NCBI GenBank assembly: GCA_016794545.1
Contig: JAEUJX010000232.1
Location: 1-34,488 of the forward strand
DNA length: 34,488 nucleotides
From: Myxococcales bacterium
GTDB lineage: Bacteria; Myxococcota_A; Polyangia; Haliangiales; Haliangiaceae
Direction of reading: 5' to 3'
The notes under the pieces were generated by a model, which saw nothing but the letters and a program-made list of their open reading frames with translations, did no database searches and was not told the origin of the DNA. The translations under genes were made by a program, and so were the position numbers. Positions 17,847 through 26,092 of this stretch are shown piece by piece (positions within the stretch are counted from its first letter, which is position 1; the number at the start of each line of letters is the position of its first letter).

Positions 17847-19238
17847 ATGAAGCTCTCCGTAGCCTCGTGCATCCTGTTGTCCTCCCTGGCCGCGTGTGGC
17901 GGCGACGACGAAGGTCCCTGCGATCCGGTCGCGCGCACCGGCTGTGACGATGGCCTGGTCTGCGAACAGGTCCAGGGCGAAGCAGAACCGCAGTGCTTCG
18001 CGCCCGTGGTCCTGAAGGGCCGCGTCATCAACCTCGCGGCGAACACCGGCATCGGCGGCGCGCGCGTCGTCGCGGTCGACGTCAACGGCGCGGCCGCCAG
18101 CGGCGTCGCGGTGTCCGCGAGCGACGGGACGTACACGCTCGAGGTGCCGGCGGCACGCGGGCCCGATGGCCTCCCGTCGGCATTCCCGGTCACGCTGCGC
18201 GCCGACGCACAGGGCTACCAGTCGTTCCCGGGCACGCTACGCCAGCCGCTGCCGATCGATGTCGGCGCCGCGGTCGACATGGACGGCCAGTACGTCATCC
18301 AGACGTCGCTGACCGACGTCGGCCTGTTCCCGCAGCAGAACGCGGGCGGCGGGTCGATCAAGGGCAAGGTCGCCGTACCCGATGACCACGCGGGCGTGCT
18401 CGTCGTCGCCGAGACCGGCGGCAAGGGCAGCGCCGTGATCGCGGCGCGCGACGGCGACTACCAGATCTTCAACCTCGCCCCCGCGCGCTACACGGTGACG
18501 GCGTACGCGCTCGGCCACGTCTACGCGCCGGGCGAGATCGAGGTCGCGGCCGGCGCCGCGAGCCTCGACCTCGCGCTTTCGGGCGACGCTCCCGGCACGC
18601 TCACCGGCTCGGTCAGCATCGTCAACGGCGGCGGTGGCACGGCGACCAGCGTCGTCGCGTTCATCGAGTCGACGTTCGATCCCGTGACGGGGCGCGGCGT
18701 GCCGCCGCCGGGCCTGCGCGCGCCGAGGACCGGCGCCCCGAACGTGTCGGGCGCGTTCACCATCGAGGGCGTCCCGCCCGGCCGCTACGTGCTGGTCGCG
18801 GCGTTCGAGAACGACCTGCTCGTCCGCGATCCGGATCGCTGTATCTCCGGCACCGACGACGTCCACGTCCAGGTCGGCGCGGGACAGACCGTGGCCGCGC
18901 CCTCGACGTTCAAGGTCACCGGCGCGCTCGCGATCATGGCACCGGGCTCGGCCGCGGCGGAGGCCGTGTCGGGGACGCCGACGCTGCGGTGGGTCGACGA
19001 CTCCAGCGAGGACGAGTACCTCGTCGAGGTGTTCGACGCGTTCGGCCAGCGCGTGTGGATGACGACGATCCCCGGCGTCAGCGGCGGAACCCCGTCCGTC
19101 CAGTACGCGGGTCCGGCGCTTATTCCAGGCATGTACTATCAGTTCCGCGCGACGTCGCGAAAGCGGAGCGGCGGGGGCGGTACCGTCTGCGAGCTGTCGC
19201 GCACCGAGGACCTGAAGGGCGTGTTCTACACGCCCTGA
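17847..19238 (+). CDS. lipoprotein with carboxypeptidase-regulatory-like repeats
   Basis: This is 463 aa from ATG 17847. The signal MKLSVASCILLSSLAAC has a lipobox ending at Cys17, and GGDDEG follows. Next comes a short Cys-rich stretch (CDPVARTGCDDGLVCEQ ... QC) like those in myxobacterial surface lipoproteins. Three or four beta-sandwich repeats follow: LKGRVINLAANTGIGGARVV, GSIKGKVAVPDDHAGVLVVA and GTLTGSVSIVNGGGGT, each with a 'PPGRYVLVAAFE' or 'APARYTVTAYAL' strand. The end (about 375-455) looks like a fibronectin-type domain (TPTLRWVDDSSEDEYLVEVF). It probably sits in the outer membrane; function unknown. A second small lipoprotein starts 30 bp downstream. Confidence 0.8.
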   Translation: MKLSVASCILLSSLAACGGDDEGPCDPVARTGCDDGLVCEQVQGEAEPQCFAPVVLKGRVINLAANTGIGGARVVAVDVNGAAASGVAVSASDGTYTLEVPAARGPDGLPSAFPVTLRADAQGYQSFPGTLRQPLPIDVGAAVDMDGQYVIQTSLTDVGLFPQQNAGGGSIKGKVAVPDDHAGVLVVAETGGKGSAVIAARDGDYQIFNLAPARYTVTAYALGHVYAPGEIEVAAGAASLDLALSGDAPGTLTGSVSIVNGGGGTATSVVAFIESTFDPVTGRGVPPPGLRAPRTGAPNVSGAFTIEGVPPGRYVLVAAFENDLLVRDPDRCISGTDDVHVQVGAGQTVAAPSTFKVTGALAIMAPGSAAAEAVSGTPTLRWVDDSSEDEYLVEVFDAFGQRVWMTTIPGVSGGTPSVQYAGPALIPGMYYQFRATSRKRSGGGGTVCELSRTEDLKGVFYTP

Positions 19239-19268
19239 GCGTTCGGCGCCGATGGTAGGTTGCGCGCC

Positions 19269-19589
19269 ATGCGCGCACTCATCCTCTCCGTTGCTCTCCT
19301 CTCGATCGCCGCCTGCAACAAGAACAAGGGCAAGTGCGAGGCGTACGCCGACTGGTCCATGAAGTGCGAGAAGGACGGCGCGCTGTCGGGCGACGAGAAG
19401 GATCAGGTGAAGACGATGGTCACCGGCATGTGCCTCGCCGCGTTCGAGGGCGAGTACGCCGGCGCGACCGGCGACTCGCGCAAGATGATGGAGGAGATGT
19501 ACGAGAACTTGAAGAAGGGCGCCTCGTGCGCGGAGAGCGTGAAGTCCTGCGACGAGTTCAAGAAGTGCGAGGACCTCGTCAAGAAGTGA
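19269..19589 (+). CDS. small Cys-rich lipoprotein
   Basis: This is 106 aa from ATG 19269; an in-frame TTG at 19260 is less likely. The signal peptide MRALILSVALLSIAAC has a lipobox SIAAC, with NKNKGKC after it. The mature part holds six further Cys (KCEAYADWSMKCEKDGA, GMCLAAFEG, ASCAESVKSCDEFKKCED), probably in disulfides, and is rich in Lys and Glu. Similar short Cys-rich lipoproteins are frequent in Myxococcota and have no assigned role. It follows the carboxypeptidase-regulatory-like lipoprotein by 30 bp and probably shares its transcript. Confidence 0.75.
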   Translation: MRALILSVALLSIAACNKNKGKCEAYADWSMKCEKDGALSGDEKDQVKTMVTGMCLAAFEGEYAGATGDSRKMMEEMYENLKKGASCAESVKSCDEFKKCEDLVKK

Positions 19590-19602
19590 TCCGGAACGAC
19601 GA

Positions 19603-19626
19603 AGGCTCCCGGAGATCCGGGAGCCT
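19603..19626. terminator. bidirectional terminator hairpin
   Basis: AGGCTCCCGG-AGAT-CCGGGAGCCT is a perfect 10-bp stem with a 4-nt loop. It lies midway between the convergent lipoprotein gene ending at 19589 and the beta-helix gene ending at 19648. No T-run follows on either side, but the stem strength and position make it a likely terminator for both. Confidence 0.8.
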
Positions 19627-19647
19627 CGTGGTTCGAACCAGTGCCGA

Positions 19648-21027
19648 TCAGTTCTGCGGGTAGGCGGTCCAGCCCGCGGTCCAGTCGTCGGCGCCGACCG
19701 CGCCGATGAAGGTCGCGGTCGTGTCGAAGAAGCCGTCGCTCGGCGGCGTGGCGCCACCGGTCATCGCCGGCGAGCCGGTGTTCGGCTTGAACACCGGGGC
19801 GGACTTGCTGATCGCGCCGGTCGGCATCAGCGGGTCCATGCCCATCTGGTTGCCGTTCGCGGTGGTGATGTACGCGCTCTCGTCGATGTCGTTCGACGCC
19901 TGCGGGGGCGGCAGGTTCGTCGCCGTCGCGTCGTTGCCGAAGAAGATCGAGCTCTTGATCGCGAGCATGCCGGCGTCGAGCTGCGCCTTGGTCTCCGGGT
20001 CGCGGAACTCGGGGCCCTTCGGGAACCCGTAGAAGATGTGGTTGAAGTACTGGCCCGAGGTGCCGCGGCGGAACACGGCCGCGAAGCTCGCGACGCCGGT
20101 GTACGCGTGGTCGCCGATGATCGTCGCGTTGTAGATCGTCGGCGCGGTGCGCGGCAGGGCGTTGAACGACGCGGCCGTGCCGTGGTTATCGGACTCGTAG
20201 CCGTTCGTCGCCTCCGGCAGGGTCGCCGGGTGGGAGATGTTCTGGACGATCAGGAACTGCACCTTGCCGTTCCAGCCGTTGTCGGTGTCGAAGCCGTCGT
20301 CCTGGTTCTGCGACGAGACGACGTGCTTGAGGTTGACGGTGCCGCCGAACAGCTCGACGCCGTCGTCGGTGCCGCCGTGCGCCTGGATGTAGTCGACCGT
20401 CGTCCCGCTGCCGACGCCGCACAGCGTGATGTTGTTGAACTCGCGGTCGGCGACGAAGTTGAAGCCGGCGAACTCGACGCGGACGTACTTGAGGACGCCG
20501 CTGTTGTCGGCGGCGTTGGTGCCTCCGAACTTGCCCTCGGGGATCGCCGAGGTGAACGCCTCGAACGTGGCCTCGTCGCTCGGCGGGTTCGCGTTCTTGT
20601 TGACGTTCACCGGCGCCGCGCCCAGGATCAGCAGGCCGCCCCAGAAGCCGGGCGTGCGCTGGCCGGTCGGCTGCGCGGAGGTCATCACGATCGGCGCGGT
20701 GGCCGTACCGTTCGCGATGATCTTCGAGCCACGCGTGATCACGAGCAGCGCGCCCTGCTCGCCCTGGATCACGGTGCCGGCCTCGATCGTCAGCGTCGCG
20801 CCGTTCTTCACGAACAGCTGCTTGAGACGCGGGATCACGTAGGTGTTCTTCGCGAGGAACGTCGTGTCGGAGGTGATGTCGTCGTTGAGACGGATCACGC
20901 TACCGCCCTGCGGCGTGTCGACGGGCACGGGAGGCGCATCGACCGGGGTGTTGTTGCCGCCACCATCATCGCCGCAACCCGCGGCGCCGGCGAACAGCAG
21001 GCTGGAGAGGATGAGAAAGTTCTTCAC
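19648..21027 (-). CDS. parallel-beta-helix-like lipoprotein, partner of a TonB receptor
   Basis: This is 459 aa from GTG 21027, preceded at 6 nt by AAGGAG (21039-21034). A TTG at 21042 would put that ribosome site inside the gene. The signal is VKNFLILSSLLFAGAAGC with a lipobox. The body begins with a repeated-strand region: KQLFVKNGATLTIEAGTVIQ, GEQGALLVITRGSKIIANGT, APIVMTSAQPTGQRTPGFWG, FGGTNAADNSGVLKYVRVEF and DYIQAHGGTDDGVELFGG. This family is widely found directly beside TonB-dependent receptors in several phyla; its ligand is not known. It probably sits on the outer membrane and helps the receptor capture a substrate. It is the second gene of the operon, 29 bp after the receptor. Confidence 0.8.
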   Translation of the reverse strand: MKNFLILSSLLFAGAAGCGDDGGGNNTPVDAPPVPVDTPQGGSVIRLNDDITSDTTFLAKNTYVIPRLKQLFVKNGATLTIEAGTVIQGEQGALLVITRGSKIIANGTATAPIVMTSAQPTGQRTPGFWGGLLILGAAPVNVNKNANPPSDEATFEAFTSAIPEGKFGGTNAADNSGVLKYVRVEFAGFNFVADREFNNITLCGVGSGTTVDYIQAHGGTDDGVELFGGTVNLKHVVSSQNQDDGFDTDNGWNGKVQFLIVQNISHPATLPEATNGYESDNHGTAASFNALPRTAPTIYNATIIGDHAYTGVASFAAVFRRGTSGQYFNHIFYGFPKGPEFRDPETKAQLDAGMLAIKSSIFFGNDATATNLPPPQASNDIDESAYITTANGNQMGMDPLMPTGAISKSAPVFKPNTGSPAMTGGATPPSDGFFDTTATFIGAVGADDWTAGWTAYPQN

Positions 21028-21033
21028 GGCAGA

Positions 21034-21039
21034 CTCCTT
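21034..21039 (-). promoter_or_regulatory. ribosome-binding site that sets the start at 21027
   Basis: AAGGAG followed by 6 nt (TCTGCC) and GTG. It decides against the upstream TTG start. Confidence 0.7.
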
Positions 21040-21056
21040 CAAGTTTCGTTACGTGG

Positions 21057-23969
21057 CTATTCGAGGGTCATCTCGACGCTACCGACGACGGTGACGCCGA
21101 CCGGATACGCGAAGATCTCGACGTCGTCCTGCGTGCGCACGACGCGCTGGTTCAGGAGGTTCGTGCCCGACAGCTTCAGGCGGACGTCGCGCGGCAGCGG
21201 CTGGCTGACCGCGAGGTCGAGGCGGTGGAACGCCTCCTCGTAGACGTGGCCCGCGCCGCCCGTGCCGACCTCGTCGATGCGCCGGCCAAACGAGTTGAAC
21301 AGGAGGTCGACGCGCGTCTTCGACGCGTTCGACTCGTAGCCGAGCCCGAGGTTCGCGACGTAGGGCGACTGGCCCTGCAGTGCGCGACTCGCGCCCGAGA
21401 CCTCGATGTTCGAGCGGATGAGGCTCAGGTTGCCGCCGACCGAGAACTCCCGGAGCGCCGGCGTCACGCGGCCGAGCGAGAGCCGCGCCTCGAGCTCGAC
21501 ACCGTACGTGTTCGCGCTCGTGCCGTTCTCGAAGCCGACGTTCTGGCCATCGCCGGCCTGTTCAACGGTGCGCTCGATTGGCTTGTCGAACTGCTTCACG
21601 AACAGGCTGGCCGCGAGCACCTCGCTGTCGCCGAGGAACGTCTCCCAGCGCAGATCGCCATTGTGGATGGTGGTCTGGAGGAGGTTGGGGTTGCCACCGA
21701 TCGCACGCCGGCGGACGAAGTCGAAGTAGAGCGTCGGAGAGATCTCGCGGAAGTTCGGCCGCGCGAGCGTCATCCCGTACGCGGCGCGCAGGTTCGATGA
21801 CGGCGTCACGGCGTACACCAGGTTGACCGCGGGCAGCACGTCGACGTCGTCTTGCGTCGTGCGCTTCTCCGGCGGAACCATCAGGTCGATCTTCGACTCG
21901 AGGCCGACCTCGAGGTGTGCCATCTCGAGCCGGGCGCCGCCGACGGCGCGGAGCTTCTTCGTCACGTTGACGTCGGCCATCGCGTACGCGGCCGTCACCA
22001 TGCGTTCCGCCACGTAGCCGTCCTTCGGGACGGTGACCTCCGTCATCGCCATCGCGACGCCGGCGTTCTCCGGAGAGAATGCGACGTTCGGATCCTCGTA
22101 CGCCATGTCGCCGAGGACGTCGAAGTGGAAGCGGCGCTGCTGATACGTGCGATCGCTGCGCGTGATCAGGCCGCCGGCCTTCAGCTTCACCTTCTCGAGC
22201 GGCACGCGCACCGCAGCGCCGGCGCCGAACGTCGTATCGGACAGCTCGCCGTACATGCGCTCGGCCGCGCCGACCGCCATCGGGATCCCGTACCGGCCGT
22301 CGGTCCCCTGCGTGCGCAGGAGGTCGCGCGTGTCGGGCTCGTACTGCGCGACGTGCGCGACGTTGCCCTGCCACTCCACGATCGCCTTGGGGGCGACCTT
22401 GTGCTCGCCGAGCATCTGCGTGAACACGAGCTCGCGCTGCAGGAACTGGAGGCGCGTGCGGTCGACGACCGAGTTGTTGTTCTCCATGCCGGTGACCCGG
22501 CTCGCCGTGATGTCTCCCGAGTGGGAGTACATGTTGAACACGTCGATCTTGTGACCCGACGCCGGCGTCCAGCCGACACTCGCGATCGCGCCGAGGTTGG
22601 CGGACTCGGTCCCCGAGTCGTCATCGAGCTGCATGTCCGCCGGCAGGCGACCGCCCATCCCGTCTTCGCTTCCGACGCGCGAGATGTGCGCCTGGCGCCG
22701 CGAATAGCCGTGGCCGTAGCTGAGGCTCGAGAAGTAGCCGAGGCGGTGCGTTCCGAGCTTCAGGCTGTCGCCGACCTGCGCGCCGAGCGACAGGTTCGGG
22801 CCCGCGGTGCCGCGCTCGATCTCCCAGTTGTTCTTGAAGCCCGCGATCTGCGCGTTGCGCTGTTCCTGCGGCAACGAGAAGTCGCCGGCGAGCTTGTACT
22901 TCGGGATCGACGAGGGCAGCGCGCGCGAGCCGTCGTCGAAGCCGAGGATGTCGAGGCTGCCGCCGTTCTGGCCGTTCAGTGTCTGGAACGACGACAGCGT
23001 GTTGTTCGCGACACCGACCTTCGCCTTGAACGTGAACTTCGTCGGGTACGTGCGCGTCTCGATCCCGAGCGCGCCGCCCGCGAAGCTCGCCGGTAGGTCG
23101 GGCGAGAAGGTCTTGTTGACGGTGAGGTTCGTGATCAGCGACGCCGGAAATAGATCGAGCGGCGCCGACGGCATGTCGGGATCGGGGCTCGGCAGCGGGA
23201 TCCCGTTGAGCAGCGTGAGCGAGTAGCGGCTGCCGAGGCCGCGCACCACGATGTACCGGTTGTCCTGGATCGTCGCGGCGACCATGCGCTTCGCGGCGTC
23301 GGAGGCGTTGCTGTCGGGCGAACGCGAGATCTGCTCGGCGCTGACCGCGTCGCTGACCGTCGCCGCCGCGCGCCGCTCGGCGAGCACCGCGGAGGACTTG
23401 CGGGTATCGATCGTGTCGAATACCTCGATCGTCTCCTCGGCGGCCTTGCTCGGGATCATGTCGAGCCCGAGGTTCACGACCAGCGGCTTGTCGAGCGTGA
23501 CCACGACCGTGCGCGTCACCTCGATGTAGTCGGGCGTGGTCCACGTGATCGTGTAGCTGCCCGGCGCGAGTGACAGCGTGAACGTGCCGTCGAGCTCGGT
23601 CGCGAGGGTCTGGTCTCCGCCCGGTCCCTTGATCTGGATCGTCGCGGCGGGCAGGCCCTCCTTCGTGGAGTTGTCGATCAGCTTGCCGCTGACCGTGCCC
23701 TGCGGCGCCGGCGGCGCCTCCGCCGGCGGTGCTTCGGCGGGCGGCGCTTCGGCGGGCGGCGTCTGCGCGGGGGCCGTGCCGGCCGGTGGCGCCTCGGCCG
23801 GAGGCGCCGGCGCGGGGGGCGTCTCGGCGGGCGGCGTCTCGGCGGGCGGCGTCGGTGCCTGCGCCGGCGGGGTCTCGCCGTTCGGGGCCTGCGGTGCATC
23901 GTCCGCTCGCACGGTCGTTGCGCCCAGGACAAACGCGGTCGCGGTCACGAGCCAGGTGGAGCGCTGCAT
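21057..23969 (-). CDS. TonB-dependent outer-membrane receptor with N-terminal carboxypeptidase-like domain
   Basis: This is 970 aa from ATG 23969. The signal peptide is MQRSTWLVTATAFVLGATTV. A Pro/Ala/Glu repeat spacer (PPAETPPAE, PPAEAPPAE; about 25-88) precedes a carboxypeptidase regulatory-like domain at about 90-170 (GTVSGKLIDNSTKEGLPAAT). The plug follows, with EVFDTIDTRKSSAVLAERRA at about 185-205 and then DAVSAEQISRSPDSNASDAA, YIVVRGLGSRYSLTLLNGIP, and a beta-barrel to the end (VTVVGSVEMTLE). The long plug phrase 'SDAVSAEQISRSPDSNASDA' is typical of receptors near beta-helix lipoproteins. It imports an unknown large substrate, driven by TonB-ExbBD encoded elsewhere. A palindrome 80 bp upstream may control the operon. 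Confidence 0.9.
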   Translation of the reverse strand: MQRSTWLVTATAFVLGATTVRADDAPQAPNGETPPAQAPTPPAETPPAETPPAPAPPAEAPPAGTAPAQTPPAEAPPAEAPPAEAPPAPQGTVSGKLIDNSTKEGLPAATIQIKGPGGDQTLATELDGTFTLSLAPGSYTITWTTPDYIEVTRTVVVTLDKPLVVNLGLDMIPSKAAEETIEVFDTIDTRKSSAVLAERRAAATVSDAVSAEQISRSPDSNASDAAKRMVAATIQDNRYIVVRGLGSRYSLTLLNGIPLPSPDPDMPSAPLDLFPASLITNLTVNKTFSPDLPASFAGGALGIETRTYPTKFTFKAKVGVANNTLSSFQTLNGQNGGSLDILGFDDGSRALPSSIPKYKLAGDFSLPQEQRNAQIAGFKNNWEIERGTAGPNLSLGAQVGDSLKLGTHRLGYFSSLSYGHGYSRRQAHISRVGSEDGMGGRLPADMQLDDDSGTESANLGAIASVGWTPASGHKIDVFNMYSHSGDITASRVTGMENNNSVVDRTRLQFLQRELVFTQMLGEHKVAPKAIVEWQGNVAHVAQYEPDTRDLLRTQGTDGRYGIPMAVGAAERMYGELSDTTFGAGAAVRVPLEKVKLKAGGLITRSDRTYQQRRFHFDVLGDMAYEDPNVAFSPENAGVAMAMTEVTVPKDGYVAERMVTAAYAMADVNVTKKLRAVGGARLEMAHLEVGLESKIDLMVPPEKRTTQDDVDVLPAVNLVYAVTPSSNLRAAYGMTLARPNFREISPTLYFDFVRRRAIGGNPNLLQTTIHNGDLRWETFLGDSEVLAASLFVKQFDKPIERTVEQAGDGQNVGFENGTSANTYGVELEARLSLGRVTPALREFSVGGNLSLIRSNIEVSGASRALQGQSPYVANLGLGYESNASKTRVDLLFNSFGRRIDEVGTGGAGHVYEEAFHRLDLAVSQPLPRDVRLKLSGTNLLNQRVVRTQDDVEIFAYPVGVTVVGSVEMTLE

Positions 23970-24048
23970 CGAGGGGCACCATACGGAGCGTCGATGTCGC
24001 CCGTGCGAGCGGTTCGTGACCGGACAGAAACAAGCGACGACGACGATC

Positions 24049-24071
24049 TCGCGAGTGACGTCACCTCGCGA
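24049..24071. promoter_or_regulatory. 23-bp palindrome upstream of the TonB receptor operon
   Basis: TCGCGAG-TGACGTCA-C-CTCGCGA combines 7-bp arms with a central 8-bp palindrome and a single extra base. It lies 80 bp before the receptor start. The gene-free 147 bp (23970-24116) hold little else, so it is the best operator candidate for that operon. It could also be an end structure for the minus-strand gene stopping at 24117. Confidence 0.5.
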
Positions 24072-24116
24072 CGGATGTGTCGGTTGCGTCGCAGGCCGTT
24101 CGCGGTGAAGTGACGA

Positions 24117-24677
24117 TCAGGCGGCGGATGGGCCTCTCTCGGCGTGCACCTCGATCGGTGCATCGTGCAGCCGCTGCATCACCTTGCGTTCGCGCCGCAC
24201 CGGGACCCAGTCGTAGAGCAGGATCTCGACCGGTCGCCACATCACTACCCAGCTGAGGATCACGAGGCCCTCGCGGAACGCCGCGACGAGCCGGTCCTCG
24301 TACCCGGCGAGCAGCTCCGACGCCGACAGGATCAACACCAGCAGCGTGACTCCGAGCAGCAGCGCGACCTGGCCGGTGCGGCGGTGTCGCCGGCGGCGGC
24401 GATCGATGCGCTCCAGCTCGTAGAGGAAGTGCGCGCGATAGCCGGTCTCGACCTCCGCAGGCTGGCAGGGGCCGGTCACCCAGATGACCACCTTGAACGG
24501 GCCGTGCGACGACAGATCCTCGCCTGCGCCGTGGAGATACTCGACGAGGTCGGGGTCGAGGTCGCGCTCCCGGAACGGGGCGGGATCGCGGTTGTCGAAC
24601 AGCTGCTCGATCGTGTTGAGACGCACGTCGATGCAGTGGGTGTCGCCCTCGATGCGGTAGCGCGGGTGAGTGCCCAT
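24117..24677 (-). CDS. conserved two-pass membrane protein, function unknown
   Basis: This is 186 aa from the ATG at 24677; an ATG two codons earlier is equivalent. A soluble N-terminal half reads YRIEGDTHCIDVRLNTIEQL, then FDNRDPAPFRERDLDPDLVE and YLHGAGEDL. Two hydrophobic segments follow at about 101-124 (GQVALLLGVTLLVLILSASE) and 135-157 (GLVILSWVVMWRPVEILLYD). It ends in a basic cytosolic tail VRRERKVMQRLHDAP. The phrases HCIDVRLNTIEQLFDNRDPA and WRPxEILLYDW are strongly conserved in unnamed proteins I recognise from Proteobacteria and Myxococcota, but no function is known to me. It is divergent from the DUF2252 gene with 60 bp between the starts. Confidence 0.8.
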   Translation of the reverse strand: MGTHPRYRIEGDTHCIDVRLNTIEQLFDNRDPAPFRERDLDPDLVEYLHGAGEDLSSHGPFKVVIWVTGPCQPAEVETGYRAHFLYELERIDRRRRRHRRTGQVALLLGVTLLVLILSASELLAGYEDRLVAAFREGLVILSWVVMWRPVEILLYDWVPVRRERKVMQRLHDAPIEVHAERGPSAA

Positions 24678-24737
24678 GATCACGGAGTGTGACCGAGCGA
24701 TCGTGCCCGCGTCACCGCGCGCGTGGTCTAATCAGGC

Positions 24738-26042
24738 GTGCCGCGCGCTTCGCTCCTCGCCCTCGTCCTCGCCGCGTGCGGCGACGAGGCACGGAGCGCG
24801 CGCGAGCTGCGCGTGATCGACACGCTCGCGCTCGACAACCGCGCGTACGCCGACCGCGACCGCGACCTCGTCGAGCTGAAGCTCGTGAAGATGCAGCGCA
24901 GCGCCTATGACTGGATGCGCGGCACGTCGGCGGTCTACTGGCGCGACGTCAACGACGGCGTGATCGCCACGGCGTTCCCGGCGCCCGCCGTGCTGCTGGT
25001 CGGCGATCCGCACCCGGAGAACGTGGGGACGTTCCGCGCCGCGGACGGCACGCTGCTCGCGGACTGGAATGACCTCGATGCGGCGGGGTACGGACCGTTC
25101 ACCGCGGACGTGCGCCGGCTCGCAGTCGGGCTGATCATGGCCACCAGCGGCGATGGCAGCGATGACGTCGAGCTCGCGCAGCGGGTCGCGCGCGGGTACG
25201 CGATGGAGATCGCGGCGCTCGCCGGCGGCGCGCCGCCGCTCGAGCTGCGCGCGGGCCTGCACCCGCTGATCGACGAGGAGCTCGACGAGGCGTCGGACCA
25301 GGGGACCGCGCGCGCCGCGCTCGCGGAGCTCGCACCCGGCGGCGTGCTCGTGATCGGCGATCGGAAAGAGCGCGCGCAGGACGGGGTCTACGAGGACACC
25401 GTGCGCGAGGTCAGCCCCGCGGAGGGGGCGCTGCTCGATGCCGCGATCGCGCAGTGGGCGAGCCGCCGCGGCGAGACGGTGAGCGTGAAGCTGCGCGCCC
25501 GCCGGATCGGACAGGGCGTGTCGAGCTACCCGGCGCTCCGCTACAACGTCGTGCTCGCGGACGACCGGCTGCTCGAGTTGAAGGAGCAGCGCGACACCGC
25601 GGTGCCCGGCGGCGCGCCGCAGCTGCTGACCGCGGAGTGGCCGTCGCCGGCCTCGCGGGTCACCGACGCGCAGCGCCGGTTGCAGGCGCGCCCCGATGCC
25701 GACCCGCTCCTCGGCCGCGCGGAGGTGCAGGGGGCGAGCTTCAAGGTGCGCGACCGCGAAGCGTATCAGCGCAACTTCTCGCGCGATGCGATCGCGGCGC
25801 TGCCCCGCGCGGACGAGCGTTCTCTCGCCGAGCTGCTGGGGCGCCGGCTCGCGAGCGCGCACGGCGCCGCGCGCGCGCCCGATGGACGTCCGGGCTGGAT
25901 GGCGATCGCGCCGGTGCTCGGTGACGGCGTTGCGTTCGCCGACGAGATCGCGACGAGCGCGGTCGCAGAGGCGAGACAGACGCGCGACGACTTTCGTTCA
26001 TTCGAGCACGTCGACGATCTCGCCGCGCTCGTGCTCCCGTGA
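24738..26042 (+). CDS. DUF2252-family protein carried as a lipoprotein
   Basis: This is 434 aa from GTG 24738. The first residues MPRASLLALVLAACGDE form a short signal with lipobox LAAC. The body is DUF2252: KLVKMQRSAYDWMRGTSAVY, LLVGDPHPENVGTFRAADGT, LLADWNDLDAAGYGPFTADV and RRLAVGLIM. This matches the 'KMxxSPFxFxRG', 'GDxHxxNFG' and 'NDFDEAxxGPxxxDxxRL' signatures; the GDPHxEN and DxND motifs recall the catalytic loop and metal site of the aminoglycoside-phosphotransferase/kinase fold. Further on are VSVKLRARRIGQGVSSYPAL and QGASFKVRDREAYQRNFSRD. Most DUF2252 proteins I know lack a signal, so export to the periplasm is unusual. The substrate is unknown. Confidence 0.8.
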   Translation: MPRASLLALVLAACGDEARSARELRVIDTLALDNRAYADRDRDLVELKLVKMQRSAYDWMRGTSAVYWRDVNDGVIATAFPAPAVLLVGDPHPENVGTFRAADGTLLADWNDLDAAGYGPFTADVRRLAVGLIMATSGDGSDDVELAQRVARGYAMEIAALAGGAPPLELRAGLHPLIDEELDEASDQGTARAALAELAPGGVLVIGDRKERAQDGVYEDTVREVSPAEGALLDAAIAQWASRRGETVSVKLRARRIGQGVSSYPALRYNVVLADDRLLELKEQRDTAVPGGAPQLLTAEWPSPASRVTDAQRRLQARPDADPLLGRAEVQGASFKVRDREAYQRNFSRDAIAALPRADERSLAELLGRRLASAHGAARAPDGRPGWMAIAPVLGDGVAFADEIATSAVAEARQTRDDFRSFEHVDDLAALVLP

Positions 26043-26092
26043 AGTAGCCGACGCGCGGCGATCTCGCCATCGAACGCTCCTAGCGTGTCGCC

